From NCBI GenBank assembly GCA_020226215.1, contig CM035230.1, positions 3,805,501 to 3,869,500 on the forward strand: a stretch of 64,000 bases of DNA, in the 5' to 3' direction. A program made the position numbers and the translations under genes. Below are positions 24,633 through 35,697 of this stretch, piece by piece. A model generated the notes under the pieces. The model had not been told where the DNA came from. It worked only from the letters and a program-made list of their open reading frames with translations, and searched no databases. Numbering within the stretch: position 1 is the first letter of the stretch; every line of letters starts with the position of its first letter. This stretch comes from Sindora glabra. Lineage: Eukaryota; Streptophyta; Magnoliopsida; Fabales; Fabaceae.

Positions 24633-26250
24633 TGAATATGCACATTATAATGTAACAAAATTAGATTAATGATGGTTTGCTAAAAATAATGTAGTATAGG
24701 ATGTCAAACTAGGTCATACCCTTATGATCCCTTGAATTATTTTTTCTATTTGATTTACTAGCAATGTTTATATAATTGTTTAAGTTAGTATTGCATGAAA
24801 AACACTAAATATGAATACAAATAGAACTAAATAGGATATACAAATGGAACGCAATTGAATGTAATAGGGTGCAGAATGTAGTATGCAGTAGTATATAATA
24901 TGTAAAACTAACATAGAATCAGAGTTAGGTGTTTTTTGAATTAAAATTGAATTAAATGTAATGAAATAGCAAAACACAAAATAAACAATAAGGAAGAAGT
25001 CAATGTAATGAAATAGCCAATTCAATGAATTGGGAGCTCTGGTTTGGATTAATCATAGATCAATTGATATTTGACTTATCTAATTAATCTTTTAACCTTG
25101 AATTACCCAAAACACCTGCAATAATTTAGGAACCTTGTACTAGATAACTATCTAGGATTTGATCAATTAAAATTATCTTAATTAAGTAATCACTATAATC
25201 CCTAAGCTAGATTGAAATTGATTTAAAGATAGAATTTAGTTGAATTGAGAAATTAAATTAGAAGCTTCCAAATTAATCCCTCAACCTTTTACTTCTATTT
25301 GTAAGACTATGATTAAAAAAACACAATTCAATATCAAAACAACAAAAGATAAAAAATCTTAAGAATAAACACCAATTATACCAAATCAATATCAAACACA
25401 TGTAATTTCAAGCAGTTTATACAAATAATTAAGGAAAGAGGAAAATTAATTAGAGAAAGTCAACATTACAAATTACGATCTCATGGAGTATCAAAATCCT
25501 TAAATCAACCCTAAATTTAGCCTTTCATGACTTGAAAACACAAAAGCTGTAAGAAAAGAGAAAATTGTGTTATTAAATTATGTCTAGAGTGTTGTGTCTT
25601 ATCTACATTCTTGCCCTTATATCTAATCTAATTAACCTAAAACCTTATTGGACCTGAATTCTATGCCTCTTAGATTACAAATATAGGGCCTTCCTAATTT
25701 TTAGAAGTCCAAAAATTATTTTTATAAAGTAATTAACTCTAAGAGTTACAATAGTGAAAATCACATAGGTATGAATTCCAATCAGTATAAGACCAGTAGA
25801 ACAATGTAATTTGGGTAAACTATAAACATGAAATTCATAGAGCTAAGTCTTATGAAGATTTGAGCACTAGTTTCACATTAATTAGATCTCTATAACTTCA
25901 AATATGGCCTAAATACCAAAGCTAGCTTAATTAGGACAAAAATAAGACTTTAGCTTTTTAGCTAAATAACAGCTTCAAGGAGTCCAAGTTGGGTTGTGAC
26001 CAAAACACCAATGTTGTAGGCCTTTCTTTAAGCTTTCCAACAATATAAAGATAATCCTAATCTCACATCCATAACCTAAGATATAGGTGAAAAATAAAAA
26101 AAATGTCAAAATCTAGCATTAATAGAATAAATTCAAAACATTGTAAAACTAACCTTAAATTATAAAACAAGGCTAATTGTATAAAATTAAGCATATATAA
26201 CTCATTGAAAGCATTAAATAGGAGGAAATAATATAAATAAAATCTTTCTT
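24633..26250 (-). repeat. Athila 5' LTR
   Basis: Matches 14698-16320 from TGAATATGCACATTATAATG to AAATCTTTCTT. Beyond 26250 the sequence does not enter unrelated DNA but continues as the PPT and 3' internal region of another Athila copy. This LTR is therefore shared by two element bodies. Confidence 0.85.
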
Positions 26251-26369
26251 TCCTTACACTTAGCTTTTACGCGCCCTCAGGCAAGACATAACTTTACTTA
26301 AAACTAAAAAACAAAAGATTCTACTTTTTAAAAACTTCAAAATCACAAATCCACAAGCAAGAGATAAAT
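26251..26369 (-). repeat. 3' internal fragment of a second Athila copy (left part)
   Basis: Matches 16321-16430 of the neighbouring element, including the decayed PPT context (CTTACACTTAGC), GCCCTCAGGCAAG and CAAATCCACAA. It is interrupted at TAAAT by the CRM element and resumes at 36315. Confidence 0.8.
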
Positions 26370-26609
26370 TGATGAAACAATAAACGATCTTGAGTTGGAT
26401 TTCAAACAACAAAAATAGAAACGATGGAGGATGGGCGCCATAATTACAGATTGATAAGTCAAAGGAACGATCGCTACAAGAGGGGGTCTCTTGATAAGAT
26501 CAAAGATAATTAGCTCACTTAAGAACCTAAGAGTCACAAGCTCTCATTCACAAATTGTATTAAAAAATTGAATAAAAATCTGTTTACAAGAGCTTATATA
26601 TGACCAACC
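26370..26609 (-). repeat. CRM 3' LTR, outer part
   Basis: Starts TGATGAAACAATAAAC, as does 35698. It continues to GACCAACC, where the copia LTR B is inserted (CAACC duplicated). The remaining LTR resumes at 30620. Confidence 0.9.
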
Positions 26610-27359
26610 TGCTGGAAATCGCGCATCATACATGCACAGCAGAATAAAATTTTTGCACGATTTCCACCAAGGATCCATGCGAATTTAGAACACCATAGAT
26701 TAGAGATTAGGGTTTATACCTTTCGGCAAAATCTCCTGACCGCTACAGCAAATCCGATCTACTTCCAAATCACGAACCAGAATGGAAACCAGTAAATCAG
26801 ATCACCAGTACAACGTTTATGTGGCTGCACCTCTGTGGTATCCACACTGTAACTCCCTTACTTAATAACGCCTTATTCCTCATTTAATAGATAATTAACG
26901 CATACTAATTTGCCTTCTACTCTGAACTAGCTCACAATACCACGAATATTCTGCATCTCATACACTTTAGGCAAGGGTCATGTAATTATACAACAAGTTC
27001 AACTTACAAAACATGCATCTATCATTTACAATATCACCAACTATACAATCACTTTTGATATACAACTTCAAAACATTATTGTCCCTTATCATGAGAGCCT
27101 TTGGAAGTATCACCTGGAATGGTTAGTCACAATACAGAAAAACATAAGAAACAAAGTTTCCCAGTAGCTAGCTATTACCATAAAAACATATCAAGCCATT
27201 CCAGATCCTTAAGCAAATAAATCATACATTTCGAAATCAATCAATCATTTATCATCTCATTCCATACCATTGTAAGAAATATGCACTGCACACAGCAATC
27301 ATCAAGCCCATTCAAGGACTTATCTCAATCAATATCTAGATGGCCATCACAGATAATCG

Positions 27360-27562
27360 TACCTAGGCCTCATATACAGCATCACGCTGTCTTCCCGGGG
27401 ATAACTCGAGCCATAGGCCTTACTCACACAGTATCACACTGTCTTCCCGAGGTGTCTGGCCATAGGTACCGCACACAGCAATTTTCATTACCATCCCAGG
27501 GATAACTCGGGCCATAAGCCTTACTCACACAGTATTACTGTCTTCCCGGGATGTGCACACAG
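27360..27562. repeat. Tandem repeat block 1 in C2
   Basis: Units built on CTCATATACAGCATCACGCT and TACTCACACAGTATCACACT, each followed by GTCTTCCCGGG-like sequence. Equivalent to 10289-10500 in C1. Confidence 0.8.
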
Positions 27563-27950
27563 CTATCTCATACACATTCCATACAATGGCATAATATACA
27601 GAAAATCATGTGAATAGAAACAGAGCTTAAGGATAGAGCTAGCTACCTTTTACAAGCTTCCAATGTGATGTTCCCTCTGCTCTCACTTAAAAACTTCTTC
27701 ACACTTCCTCTTGCCTTTCCAAGTTAGCACTCCTCAGTCTATACAAATACATATCATAGTTTCTTATTAGAACATCATCACTTTCCCTAATCCTCATGTA
27801 TTCCTTACTTCCTCCACTTAAATAAATGCATACTTAGATGCTCTATACTTTGATTTCAAGCCTTGAAATGACACATATGAACATTAGAAAAGGATCCAGG
27901 GGTAAAGCCATGCAAAACATGAAGAAATCAAGCCAAAAAGTTCACTTAAC

Positions 27951-28191
27951 AAAGAACACGGGGGTCCCATACCCCGTGTTCAGGGCCGTGTTCCTTACTG
28001 GTTCACTTCAGGGCTTCACTGGGTTACTCGACAAAGAACACGGGGGTGAACACGGGCCGTGTTCTACCCCGTGTACCTTACTGCCCTTCAGTCCTGAGGT
28101 AAACACGGGGAATGTTGCACCCCGTGTAGCACACTGATTAGCTTCGACGAAGAACACGGGGTACAACACGGGCCGTGTTCTACCCCGTGTA
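27951..28191. repeat. Palindromic tandem repeat block 2 in C2
   Basis: Four hairpin-forming units with ACACGGGG and CCCCGTGT arms and inner ACACGGGCCGTGTTC. Compared with C1 it has an extra 'TTCACTGGGT'-like insertion near 28014 and better-preserved palindromes (for example AACACGGGGTACAACACG near 28153). An open frame crosses this block but is a by-product of its composition. Confidence 0.9.
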
Positions 28192-30619
28192 CATCACTGA
28201 TCCTCCGAAAACACATTAAACAGCTAAAACTCCTTCCTTCCTTCTTTTCCATATTATGGTTTTAGCTTCTTAAAAGGAAAAATGCACACAAACACTTTCA
28301 CAAATCAAAGTTCCATCTTTTATAGGCTTTAAGCTTCATAGAAATTATTCTAACTTCATCATTTTAGCCAAGTTTCAAACATATCATGCCAACTCTATAC
28401 ATGCACCATTATACCTTTAAAACCCAAGTGTGTACATCATGGTTTCTTGCTATTTTTACACCAAACCAAAGCCATAGCTTAACATAACAACATCTAAAAC
28501 ACCATTAAACATATTCAAATCATCCTAAACTCCATGATCAACTACCTTTGACCACTTCAACATCAAAATCTCAAGAAACTAAAAAGAGTACCTTAAAGAG
28601 CTTTTAGAGGAGAACAATTTTACCTCTTGCAACAACTTGAAAATCCTCACTTAGAGCTCCCCAAACTTGATCAAACTTGAGCTTTTCTTTAATCTAAACA
28701 CACCAATGGATAGAGCTTTATGAGAGGAGCAACTTTCCCTTCTACCACTAAGCTTAGATCTCACTATTTTTTGGTGAAAAACTCAAAAGAAACTTTCTCT
28801 CTCTTTCTCTCTCTCTCCTGCACGTTTTGGAGCTTTCATGGAGGTGCTGCAGCTTTTGGAAAAATGGAGAAGAGGGAAGACTTTTCATGAAGCTTCTAGG
28901 GGCATTTTGGTCCTTTTTGAAATTCTCAAGGGTAATTTAGTCCTTTTTCACCAATTATTAAGGCTATTCTTGCCATTATTTTTCTAACAATGACACTTGT
29001 CATGAATCTATTGGTCACACTAATTAAAATCACATATTGCACCCCAAATTCTTGGTTATTTATATTAAATCCCAAATCCTTGGTTATTTCACTTTAACCA
29101 CACCCGATTCTGCACTTTTGCAATTTAGTCCATAGGGTTTCTGTCTGTTTAAAATTTCTTACACTGTCAGACTTAGACCACTTCCCCTTTTTGGGTTTTC
29201 TAACCTCCTCTAATCATTTATACTGCTTATGAAAATAAATTCTTTTCCCTACTATCCTTTTTCCTTCAAAATTTCATTTACCCTTACACTTAATTTCTTT
29301 CAACTTGAGATTCACCCACCAGGCTAATTCAATCATGCTCTTCGTTTCTACAGCCTCAGAAATTAAAGATTCAAATAATAGAATTGAAAATTCGGGACTT
29401 TACACACACGAACCCGTGAATCACCGATGAATGTCCGCTACACACACCGGTTGGAATTGATCTCCTTATACCTCGTAGTGCTAGCTACGCCTCTTCAGAG
29501 ATTTTGGTAAAGGAGAGGTGCTAGGGTTTTCTATGCTTTTGCTTGGGGTGCGTGAATAATGAATAGCAATCCTATTATTACCCCATAAGCCTATTTAAAT
29601 AGGTGCATAGAAAAACCTAACCTATTTGGGCTTTATTCCATGTATAATTATAGGCTTACTATTGGGCCTTATAATTATAACATGAATTCCCAAATATTAA
29701 GCCCAAACAATTTGGTCCATTAATTCCAAATTCACTAGGCTCTAAGTGTGCGACCCTACAGGATCTCATTACGTTGGTAATGACAATTAATCATATTAAT
29801 GATCATAAACAATTATTGGTGTCTAGCAACACATCATTGTTACCCAAGTAATGAGAAAGTCGGTGATTTGACTAAACCTTTACACGTGATTATCACCTAT
29901 GTCCTTTTGTCCTATACATCTAGATTAAGCACGAGACATGGACCGTGTCATTCCCGTATAGCTTAATCTTGAGGTTTCTCGATTCCTAAGTAAGCTGACT
30001 GAAACAAATGTAACCAACATCTCATGTCAATTCATCTGAGCATAGCCATGCATTTTCTTAGCTTTACTTAATTAAGGGGCCCATAGATGTTACTCCTGTT
30101 ATATAGGAGGGACAAATCCCATCTTGATCACACAAATCCCTCTGCATGATATGTGACATATCCAATATCTACCCTTGCATTCACTTAACCATTAGTGACA
30201 TAGAATAGTATCAAAATATGAAACTCACATGTAGGGAACTTTGGTGATCTCAGGTCAAAGGACCATATTAATAATGATCACTAAGAACCACTTATGACAC
30301 TCATATAACGATCCATGTAGTGTTCTTAATATGGGTCGGTCCAATATACAAGTTCTCTAACTTGTACTCATGTGTAAACTTAATATCCCATATAAGTTTT
30401 CACACATGCTAGTCTTAACATATCAAAGCAACCTAATCCACAATGATATATGACTAGGGACATTTAAGAATACAATTATTCTAAGGTTATTATTATAATT
30501 GAATATATTACGCAGATAATATATATAAATATAATAATTGGAATTGCCATTAAAATAACATGATTCAAAATTACAATCACCAATACAATTGGTTTTAGGG
30601 CATATACACTAACACAACC

Positions 30620-30997
30620 CCCATAAGCCATCATGTGTAAACCCTAATGGGCCTTTTACACTAACAAGCCCAATTTTAATTGACCCAAATAAAATAATAA
30701 GTTTTCATGCTAAAATAAATCTAAAAATAAGTCTTGGCCCATATGGCCCAATTATTACAAAAAATACTAAACTAACTAAATGCTAATGGTTTCATTGGAG
30801 CCCATGTCTTCCAAATATATGCAATTGATCATCTTGGATTCTTTTAGCTTCAAATTGGGCCTACTTTCAAATAGAACAGTAACTATTTTCTCTAGGTCTC
30901 CCTTTATCCTCTTGGCCTTGCTCTTGTCATTGGTCCTTGAAGCTCTTCCAATGCCTTCAAGCCTTTATCTTCAATGAGCCTTCTTAGATTCTCATCA
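30620..30997 (-). repeat. CRM 3' LTR, inner part
   Basis: Continues the LTR from CCCATAAGCCATCATGTG to TTAGATTCTCATCA and matches 35938-36314. On the minus strand the start TGATGAGAATCTAAG is also coding sequence for the end of pol. Confidence 0.9.
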
Positions 30998-31116
30998 ACC
31001 CCTCTTTTTTTAAGAGAATTTGCCCTTGAATTTAACTCTTTAAAACCTACATTAAAAGGAGAAAGATTAGGAACACCCAAAGAAGCACTCACATCAAACT
31101 CACCATGAGAATTCAA
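30904..31116 (-). pseudogene. CRM integrase C-terminal tail (CR-motif region)
   Basis: Minus frame of 70 codons. It reads VPNLSPFNVGFKELNSRAN, then a GVDENLRRL segment that starts at the LTR boundary, then EELQGPMTRARPRG at the stop. In plant CRM elements the pol C-terminus reads across the PPT into the 3' LTR, with a region of the type 'NLSP...DSRTNPF...GP(M/I)TRARAR' proposed to act in centromere targeting. The match of both the text and its position at the LTR edge supports the CRM assignment. It is separated from the rest of pol by frameshifts and by loss of the integrase core. Confidence 0.8.
30998..31011 (-). other. CRM polypurine tract
   Basis: The minus strand reads AAAAAAAGAGGGGT immediately before the 3' LTR start TGATGAG. 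Uninterrupted purines apart from the last base, the expected position and composition for plus-strand priming. It lies inside the open C-terminal pol frame. Confidence 0.9.
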
Positions 31117-31167
31117 ATTAGGAAAACAGTTATTGTCTTTTCATGACTTGGAATGAACCATCTCCAT

Positions 31168-31656
31168 TTAGATGTAATAAGGATTCCTTGGATTTGAAAC
31201 ACTTCCTTTTCCACTCATGCAACCACCCAGATCAAATACAAAATAAGTGTTAACAATCTCATGCAAGCATATAAAATTATCAATTATAACAAGTTTGTCA
31301 ATGAAAGCACACAGAACTTGATTCCTTATAAGCTTCCTACAAAAATTAATCAAACCATGAAAGCTCTTAATTTCACTAACAAACTTAGGTGGAGACCATT
31401 TTCTAATTGTTTTCACTTTTACTTCATTGATCTTTATTCCTATGCCACTTACAGTGTGATTCGAACAAGCAATTTTGTCCTTGTAAAATGAGTATTCCAC
31501 ACATTGAGCATATAATTCATCATGTACAAGATCATATAGATGTGGCAGCCCTTTCCAACTCTTTAAGTTTTCAAACAAGAAGAACCATCCCTCGGGCTCA
31601 TGATAACAAAGAAAACTAGCACTAAAAAACTTATTCTTAAAAATACTCAAAAACAT
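31168..31656 (-). pseudogene. CRM RT thumb segment, frameshifted
   Basis: Continuation of RT in a different frame. Recognisable text is HDELYAQCVEYSFYKDKIAC, then GIKINEVKVKTIRKWSPPKF, then SEIKSFHGLINFCRKLIRN. This corresponds to the RT thumb and connection region of Ty3/gypsy (usual wording LYA.LKKC.F... and VRSFHGLASFYRRF). What should follow, RNase H, is missing; after about 31330 the frame has no similarity. The N-terminal 50 residues (including EGWFFLFENLKSWKGLPHLY) are not standard at this place and may be rearranged sequence. Confidence 0.75.
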
Positions 31657-33103
31657 GAAAGTAATAGAAACTCACATAAAACTTACAAGTAAAAACACAT
31701 AAACTAATAACAAGAATTTTATCTAAATAAACCCTAACAAATTTATTTAAAGAAGTATCCAAGACATAATTCATTAAGCTCACAAAAATACTTGGTGCAT
31801 TAGACAAACCAAGAAGTAAAGACAACCATTCATAGAAACCATATTTTACTTGGCAACTATTTTTCTTTTCAACATCTTTTCTCAAGGACATTTGATAATA
31901 TCTCCATTTCAAACCATGTTTAGAGAACACAAAAGGGTCATGCAACACATTAAGCACAATATCAAGGGCTTTAATGCCAAAATATTGCATCAAATCATGT
32001 CCATAGGCTTCCCTACTAAATAGATTTTTATGAGAACTCTTAGGCACATACATGTTGTTCTTTCCACACAAAAATCTATCATACATAAAAATGTCTCCAA
32101 AAATCATTTTCTCACAAGCATCAACATTTGAAACACCATCAATAAATACAAGAGTAGCAAATTCAACTAAAGGAATAATAACATTAAGTGAAGAACTAGG
32201 AAGTCTATAATCATTTACATAGAAAATTTCAATGTTTTCAACACCTAACAAATTTTTATGCAAATTAGATATGAGAGTGTACCTCCAAGATAACATATTG
32301 ACCATCACAATAATGTTACCTTGCTCCAATGGGGGCATTTTCCTTCTCACCCATCCTTTCTCTAGCAATCTTTCTACTTGTTTATGGATCTCTTGAGTTT
32401 CTTGAGGATTGTTTCTATATGCAGGCCAGTTAGGCAATGTTGCTCCCGGAATCAAGTCAATTTGATGTTCTATCCCTCTAGTTGAAGGTAGACCATGAGG
32501 CACTTCCTTAGGAAAAACATCTCCAAATTCTTGCAAAAGAGAAGAAACACCACTAGGCAAAGCATTGTTAGCAAAATGATCAATCAATTCATCATGAGGA
32601 CTTTCTTTACACAAAAGTAGATACATAGGCCGATAGGCTAACAAAGCTTTCTTTACTTGTTTTTCTCTCACAAACAAAATTTCTTTCCTTTCATATTGAA
32701 TTTTCTCTTCACTTTTCTTTTCACTCTCATCTTTCTCACTTGTAAGTATCCTTACTTTTTCCCCTTTCCTTTTAAGTTTACCCTTAAACTCACTCTTTTT
32801 CTTTTTAGTTTTTCTCTCATCTTTTCTCTCTTGCTCTCTTTTCAACTTTATAGTTGTTTGATCCTCACACACTTGACTAGGAGTCATGGGTACTAAAGTG
32901 ATTTTGCATTCTTTATGTACAAATGTGAACTTGTTGGAATGACCATCATGAATAGCTTTCTTGTTAAACTGCCAAGGTCTTCCTAAGAGGATATGGCTTG
33001 CTTCCATAGGCACTACATCACACAATACTTTATCCTCATACTTGCCAATAGAAAAAGTAATCAAAACCTGCCTATCAACAACCAACTCCCCTTCATCACT
33101 CAA
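31637..33103 (-). pseudogene. CRM protease C-terminus and chimeric RT/integrase frame
   Basis: An open frame of 488 codons following a stop at 33104. Residues about 1-75 are the end of the protease (KYEDKVLCDVVPMEASHILL, GRPWQF). Residues about 80-150 form a lysine/glutamate-rich linker. Residues about 190-255 are the start of RT (FGDVFPKEVPHGLPSTRGIE, then ETQEIHKQVERLLEKGWVR). The next part is out of place: MLSWRYTLISNLHKNLLGVE and NNMYVPKSSHKNLFSREAYG read like the RNase H-integrase junction and the integrase zinc-binding domain. It then returns to RT palm at FVFSKHGLKWRYYQM, KYGFYEWLSLLLGLSNAPS and VYLDKILVIS, the last replacing the catalytic YxDD with YLDK. It cannot be an active RT. RT fingers are missing. 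Confidence 0.85.
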
Positions 33104-33616
33104 TCATTGTAGCTTATAGGGCTTGGGATGAGGAGTAGTAGTAAAACACAATTTCTCAACAAGCCTAACACTAGCTACATTGGTACAACTACCACCATTA
33201 ACAATAAGAGAACAAATCTTCCCGAGTACCAAGCATCTTGAATAAAAGATATTTTCTCTTTGTGTAGTGTCATCCTTTTTGGCGAAACTACCCAAGAGAC
33301 ACCTCACCATAAGTAAGTCTCCCTCATGGCAAAAAGCTTCATACTCACTGTCTTCTTCACTTGGAGCATGTGATGATAGAGATGAACTTGCACTTGAGAT
33401 CTCACCATTCTCTCTCAAAATCATGGTCTTTTTGTTCGAACATTAGGATGCAATGTGGCCTTTTCCAAGGCATTTGAAGCATTTGATTTCCCTATGCCGA
33501 GAAGTAGAGGAAGCAGAAGCATTAGTAGAATTAAAAGAAGTTTTAGATGAGGGTTTACCACCTTGGACAGCCGCATCCTTAGTTAAAGTTCCCTCCTTCT
33601 TCATTTCTTCCTTCCA
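33104..33616 (-). pseudogene. CRM zinc knuckle and protease active-site region
   Basis: In frame with gag above and pol below, but cut by three stops. The zinc knuckle near 33475-33437 reads CFKCLGKGHIAS, then a TAA where a glutamine is usual, then C: a CCHC nucleic-acid-binding motif. From 33424 the frame encodes the acidic spacer (SSLSSHAPSEEDSEYEAF) and then LIVNGGSCTNVAS, the aspartic protease active site with N in place of the catalytic D. PHPKPYKLQ precedes a TGA at 33104-33106 where tryptophan (PYKLQW) is expected. Both the catalytic change and the stops make it inactive. Confidence 0.85.
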
Positions 33617-34537
33617 TCATTCTAAGTTGTAGGAAGAGGTATTTTTCTTCAAAGTTCCCTTTCTTTTGAGTTGTGCTTCTACTTTGATAGCTTGGTGAAC
33701 CAAATCTTCAAGTTCTACATAGGGATAAAGTTCCTCTATATCATGGATATCATGGTTCAACCCATTTAAGAAATGGGCCATTGTTGCTTCTCTTTCTTCA
33801 ATTACATTGGCTGTTATCATTGCAACTTCCATTTCTTTGTAATAGTCATCAACACTTCTTTCACCTTGCCTCAAACCTTGAAGCTTTGTATGAAGCTTCC
33901 TATTGTAGTATGTAGGAACAAATCTCTTGTGCATTAGGTTTTTCATTTCAATCCATGTGACTACGGTTTCCTCATCATATCTCCTTCGCTCACTTTGAAT
34001 TTGATCCCACCACACCAAGGTATAGTCATGGAACTCTAGGGAAGCTGCCTTCACTTTCTTTTCCTCATTATAGTCATGGCATGAGAATACTTGCTCTATC
34101 TTTAACTCCCACTCTAAGTATGTTTCAACATCATTCCTTCCATGAAAACTAGGAATCTTTATTTTAAATCCACCAATCCTCTCATTTTCTCTCACTCTTC
34201 CATCTCCTTCTCTCCTCCTCCTCCTTCTATCATTCCTCCTCTCTCTATCATCTCTCCTATCTCTCCTCCTATCATACCTCCTCTCTTTATCATCCCACTT
34301 ATCTTTTCTTCTTTCTCTTGGAGAACTACTAGAATCTTCATGGGCATGTGGAGAACAGTCACATGCTTGCTTTCTTGCATTATTTGCCACCGTTTCTTGA
34401 ATATTCCTTATGGTTTCATTCTGCCTCTCAAACATTTTTTCAAATCTTTGTACAAGTCCTTCAATTTGCCTTATAACAGCCAAGGACTTAGGTGAGGGAG
34501 GAGTGCTCTCACTACTTGATCCACCTTCATGAGACAT
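33617..34537 (-). CDS. gag: CRM Gag, capsid region (306 codons open)
   Basis: The best preserved retrotransposon protein in the window. It starts MSHEGGSSSESTPPSPKSL, has a predicted coiled-coil stretch (about residues 20-55) and a highly basic Arg/Asp repeat region (about 75-115, encoded by a purine-rich run at 34184-34310). A full retrotransposon gag domain follows at about 120-290: IKIPSFHGRNDVETYLEWE, VWWDQIQSERRRY, MKNLMHKRFVPTYYNRKLH, GERSVDDYYKEMEVA, ATMAHFLNGLNHDI. It would assemble particles and bind RNA. The frame ends at a TGA (33617-33619) where W is expected; without it gag would run into the zinc knuckle and protease. The start is the first ATG after the leader. The domain text is that of CRM and related chromoviruses. 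Confidence 0.85.
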   Translation of the reverse strand: MSHEGGSSSESTPPSPKSLAVIRQIEGLVQRFEKMFERQNETIRNIQETVANNARKQACDCSPHAHEDSSSSPRERRKDKWDDKERRYDRRRDRRDDRERRNDRRRRRREGDGRVRENERIGGFKIKIPSFHGRNDVETYLEWELKIEQVFSCHDYNEEKKVKAASLEFHDYTLVWWDQIQSERRRYDEETVVTWIEMKNLMHKRFVPTYYNRKLHTKLQGLRQGERSVDDYYKEMEVAMITANVIEEREATMAHFLNGLNHDIHDIEELYPYVELEDLVHQAIKVEAQLKRKGTLKKNTSSYNLE

Positions 34538-35680
34538 GTCTACAAAATAAAAAGATTAATGTAATAAAAGGTCCTCTCCACTCGCTAAGTGTTTCACTCA
34601 ATAGATGTTCACTCGTGTTTCACTCAAAATTGGCTTTTGTGTAAGGATTTCTCTCTTGCCTTTTTCCCCTCAAGTGTTCTCAAAAGTTCTTAAGGAAGTT
34701 AACCTCCAATCCACACAATTAACCACAACCAAGTGACAATCAATCAGCAAGACGTAAGTGAAGCTAACAAAATAAAACTCTAAGGTAAAAACTAAGGAAG
34801 CCAACAAAGATAATTAAGAAAAACTAAACAAGAAATAAGCACACTAAAGAAAATAGAATGCAAACAAGACAAGAATGGAGAAACTAGAGAAGATTATGTA
34901 ATGTTAAATAATAGCTAAGTTGTTTTCAAAATTTTTTGGTATGGAATCAGTCATAAACTAAGCAAAAGCAAGCTAAAAATTACAAGAAAATGGCATCCAA
35001 GAAGCATTTTTGTGTGCTACAAATTTTTTCATTTTTTTTTTGTTGTAGACTTTTTTTTCCTTTGCTACACAATAGTTGTACTTTTTTTTTTCAAATTGAA
35101 TCACACAATTTTTAATTTTCCACTAATGATGAACTTGTAAGAAAAAGTAAGAATATGAGAATGTTCATATTTGAGACAGCAAATAAATTCAATCTAATTG
35201 AACCAGAATTTTGGAAAGAAACAGTAAACAAGAAATTGGAATTGATTGTATTCATAATTCCTTTCAAATTAAGCTATTATTTAACACCAAACACTAAACT
35301 AATAGAATTTCACAAGATTAAATAGATTCAGAATGAAGAACATGTGATGAACACGAAGAACACAAGTGCAGAAAACTAACAATTGGTTATGAATTTAGCC
35401 ATTCTAATTACCAAGAAATAAGAATCTAACAATAAACACAAGTGATGCAATAAGATTTAGGAAAGATTGTACCAAGAAATGATGAAACCCTAGACTGTAT
35501 GAATAGTGTGATATGTGAACAGTGTTGTGAAACCCTAATTGGATGAATGATATAGTGAGCAGAAAATTATGAATAGTGTCGCGTGATGAATAGTGATGAT
35601 GAACAGTGCATAATGAAGGATGAAACAGTAACGATAAATAATGTGCAATGAACAATACTCTTCAAATCTAACTCCAACCA
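34538..35680 (-). other. CRM 5' leader
   Basis: Non-coding stretch between the PBS and gag. Near 35490-35650 a short phrase of the form 'GATGAATAGTG', 'GAACAGTG' or 'TGAACAATA' recurs several times, a small degenerate repeat. T-rich runs lie at 35020-35090. No ORF with similarity. Confidence 0.6.
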
Positions 35681-35697
35681 AAGCTCATGATGCCAAT
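35681..35697 (-). other. CRM primer-binding site
   Basis: The minus strand reads ATTGGCATCATGAGCTT directly after the 5' LTR. This approximates the initiator-Met tRNA complement TGGTATCAGAGC, with one extra base and a transition. Position and similarity fit a PBS. Confidence 0.75.

Larger units (their letters stand above)
14698..26250 (-). mobile_element. Athila-type Ty3/gypsy retrotransposon, degenerate
   Basis: An LTR retrotransposon transcribed on the minus strand: 5' LTR 24633-26250, PBS 24609-24626, gag about 22650-23880, pol about 19560-22210, non-coding 3' region, PPT 16318-16334, 3' LTR 14698-16320. Assignment to Athila rests on the gag motifs, the tRNA-Asp-type PBS and the PPT context AAGTGTGG. 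Net of the inserted copia LTR (16637-18085) it is about 10 kb, typical of Athila. The two LTRs have diverged visibly (roughly 80-90% identity by eye over sampled stretches), so the insertion is old. All frames are riddled with stops. No clear target duplication is visible because the right side continues into a second Athila copy. Confidence 0.9.
26848..29404. mobile_element. Solo LTR, family C copy C2 (2557 bp)
   Basis: Second copy of the 9776-12269 family: starts TGTAACTCCCTTAC and ends GGGACTTTACA. Flanked by perfect duplications CACAC (26843-26847 and 29405-29409) inside LTR B, where the empty site is visible in LTR A as ATACCACAGAGG and neighbouring sequence. The most recent event in this nest. 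It carries the same two tandem-repeat blocks as C1 with small length differences. Confidence 0.9.
26610..30614 (-). repeat. Ty1/copia-type solo LTR B, split by C2
   Basis: Reverse-complement copy of LTR A (16637-18080): begins TGCTGGAAATCGCGCATC and ends GGGCATATACACTAACA. Flanked by perfect duplications CAACC (26605-26609 and 30615-30619). After removing C2 and one CACAC its length is about 1443 bases, almost identical to A. It has no internal coding. Confidence 0.9.

Noticed and set aside
27838..28137. Plus-strand open frame of about 99 codons
   Set aside because: It lies inside solo LTR C2 and is created by the palindromic repeat array; the equivalent frame is broken in C1 and there is no protein similarity.
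34142..34495. Plus-strand open frame rich in Ser, Pro and Ile
   Set aside because: Antisense to the CRM gag frame; its composition reflects the purine-rich Arg repeat on the other strand.
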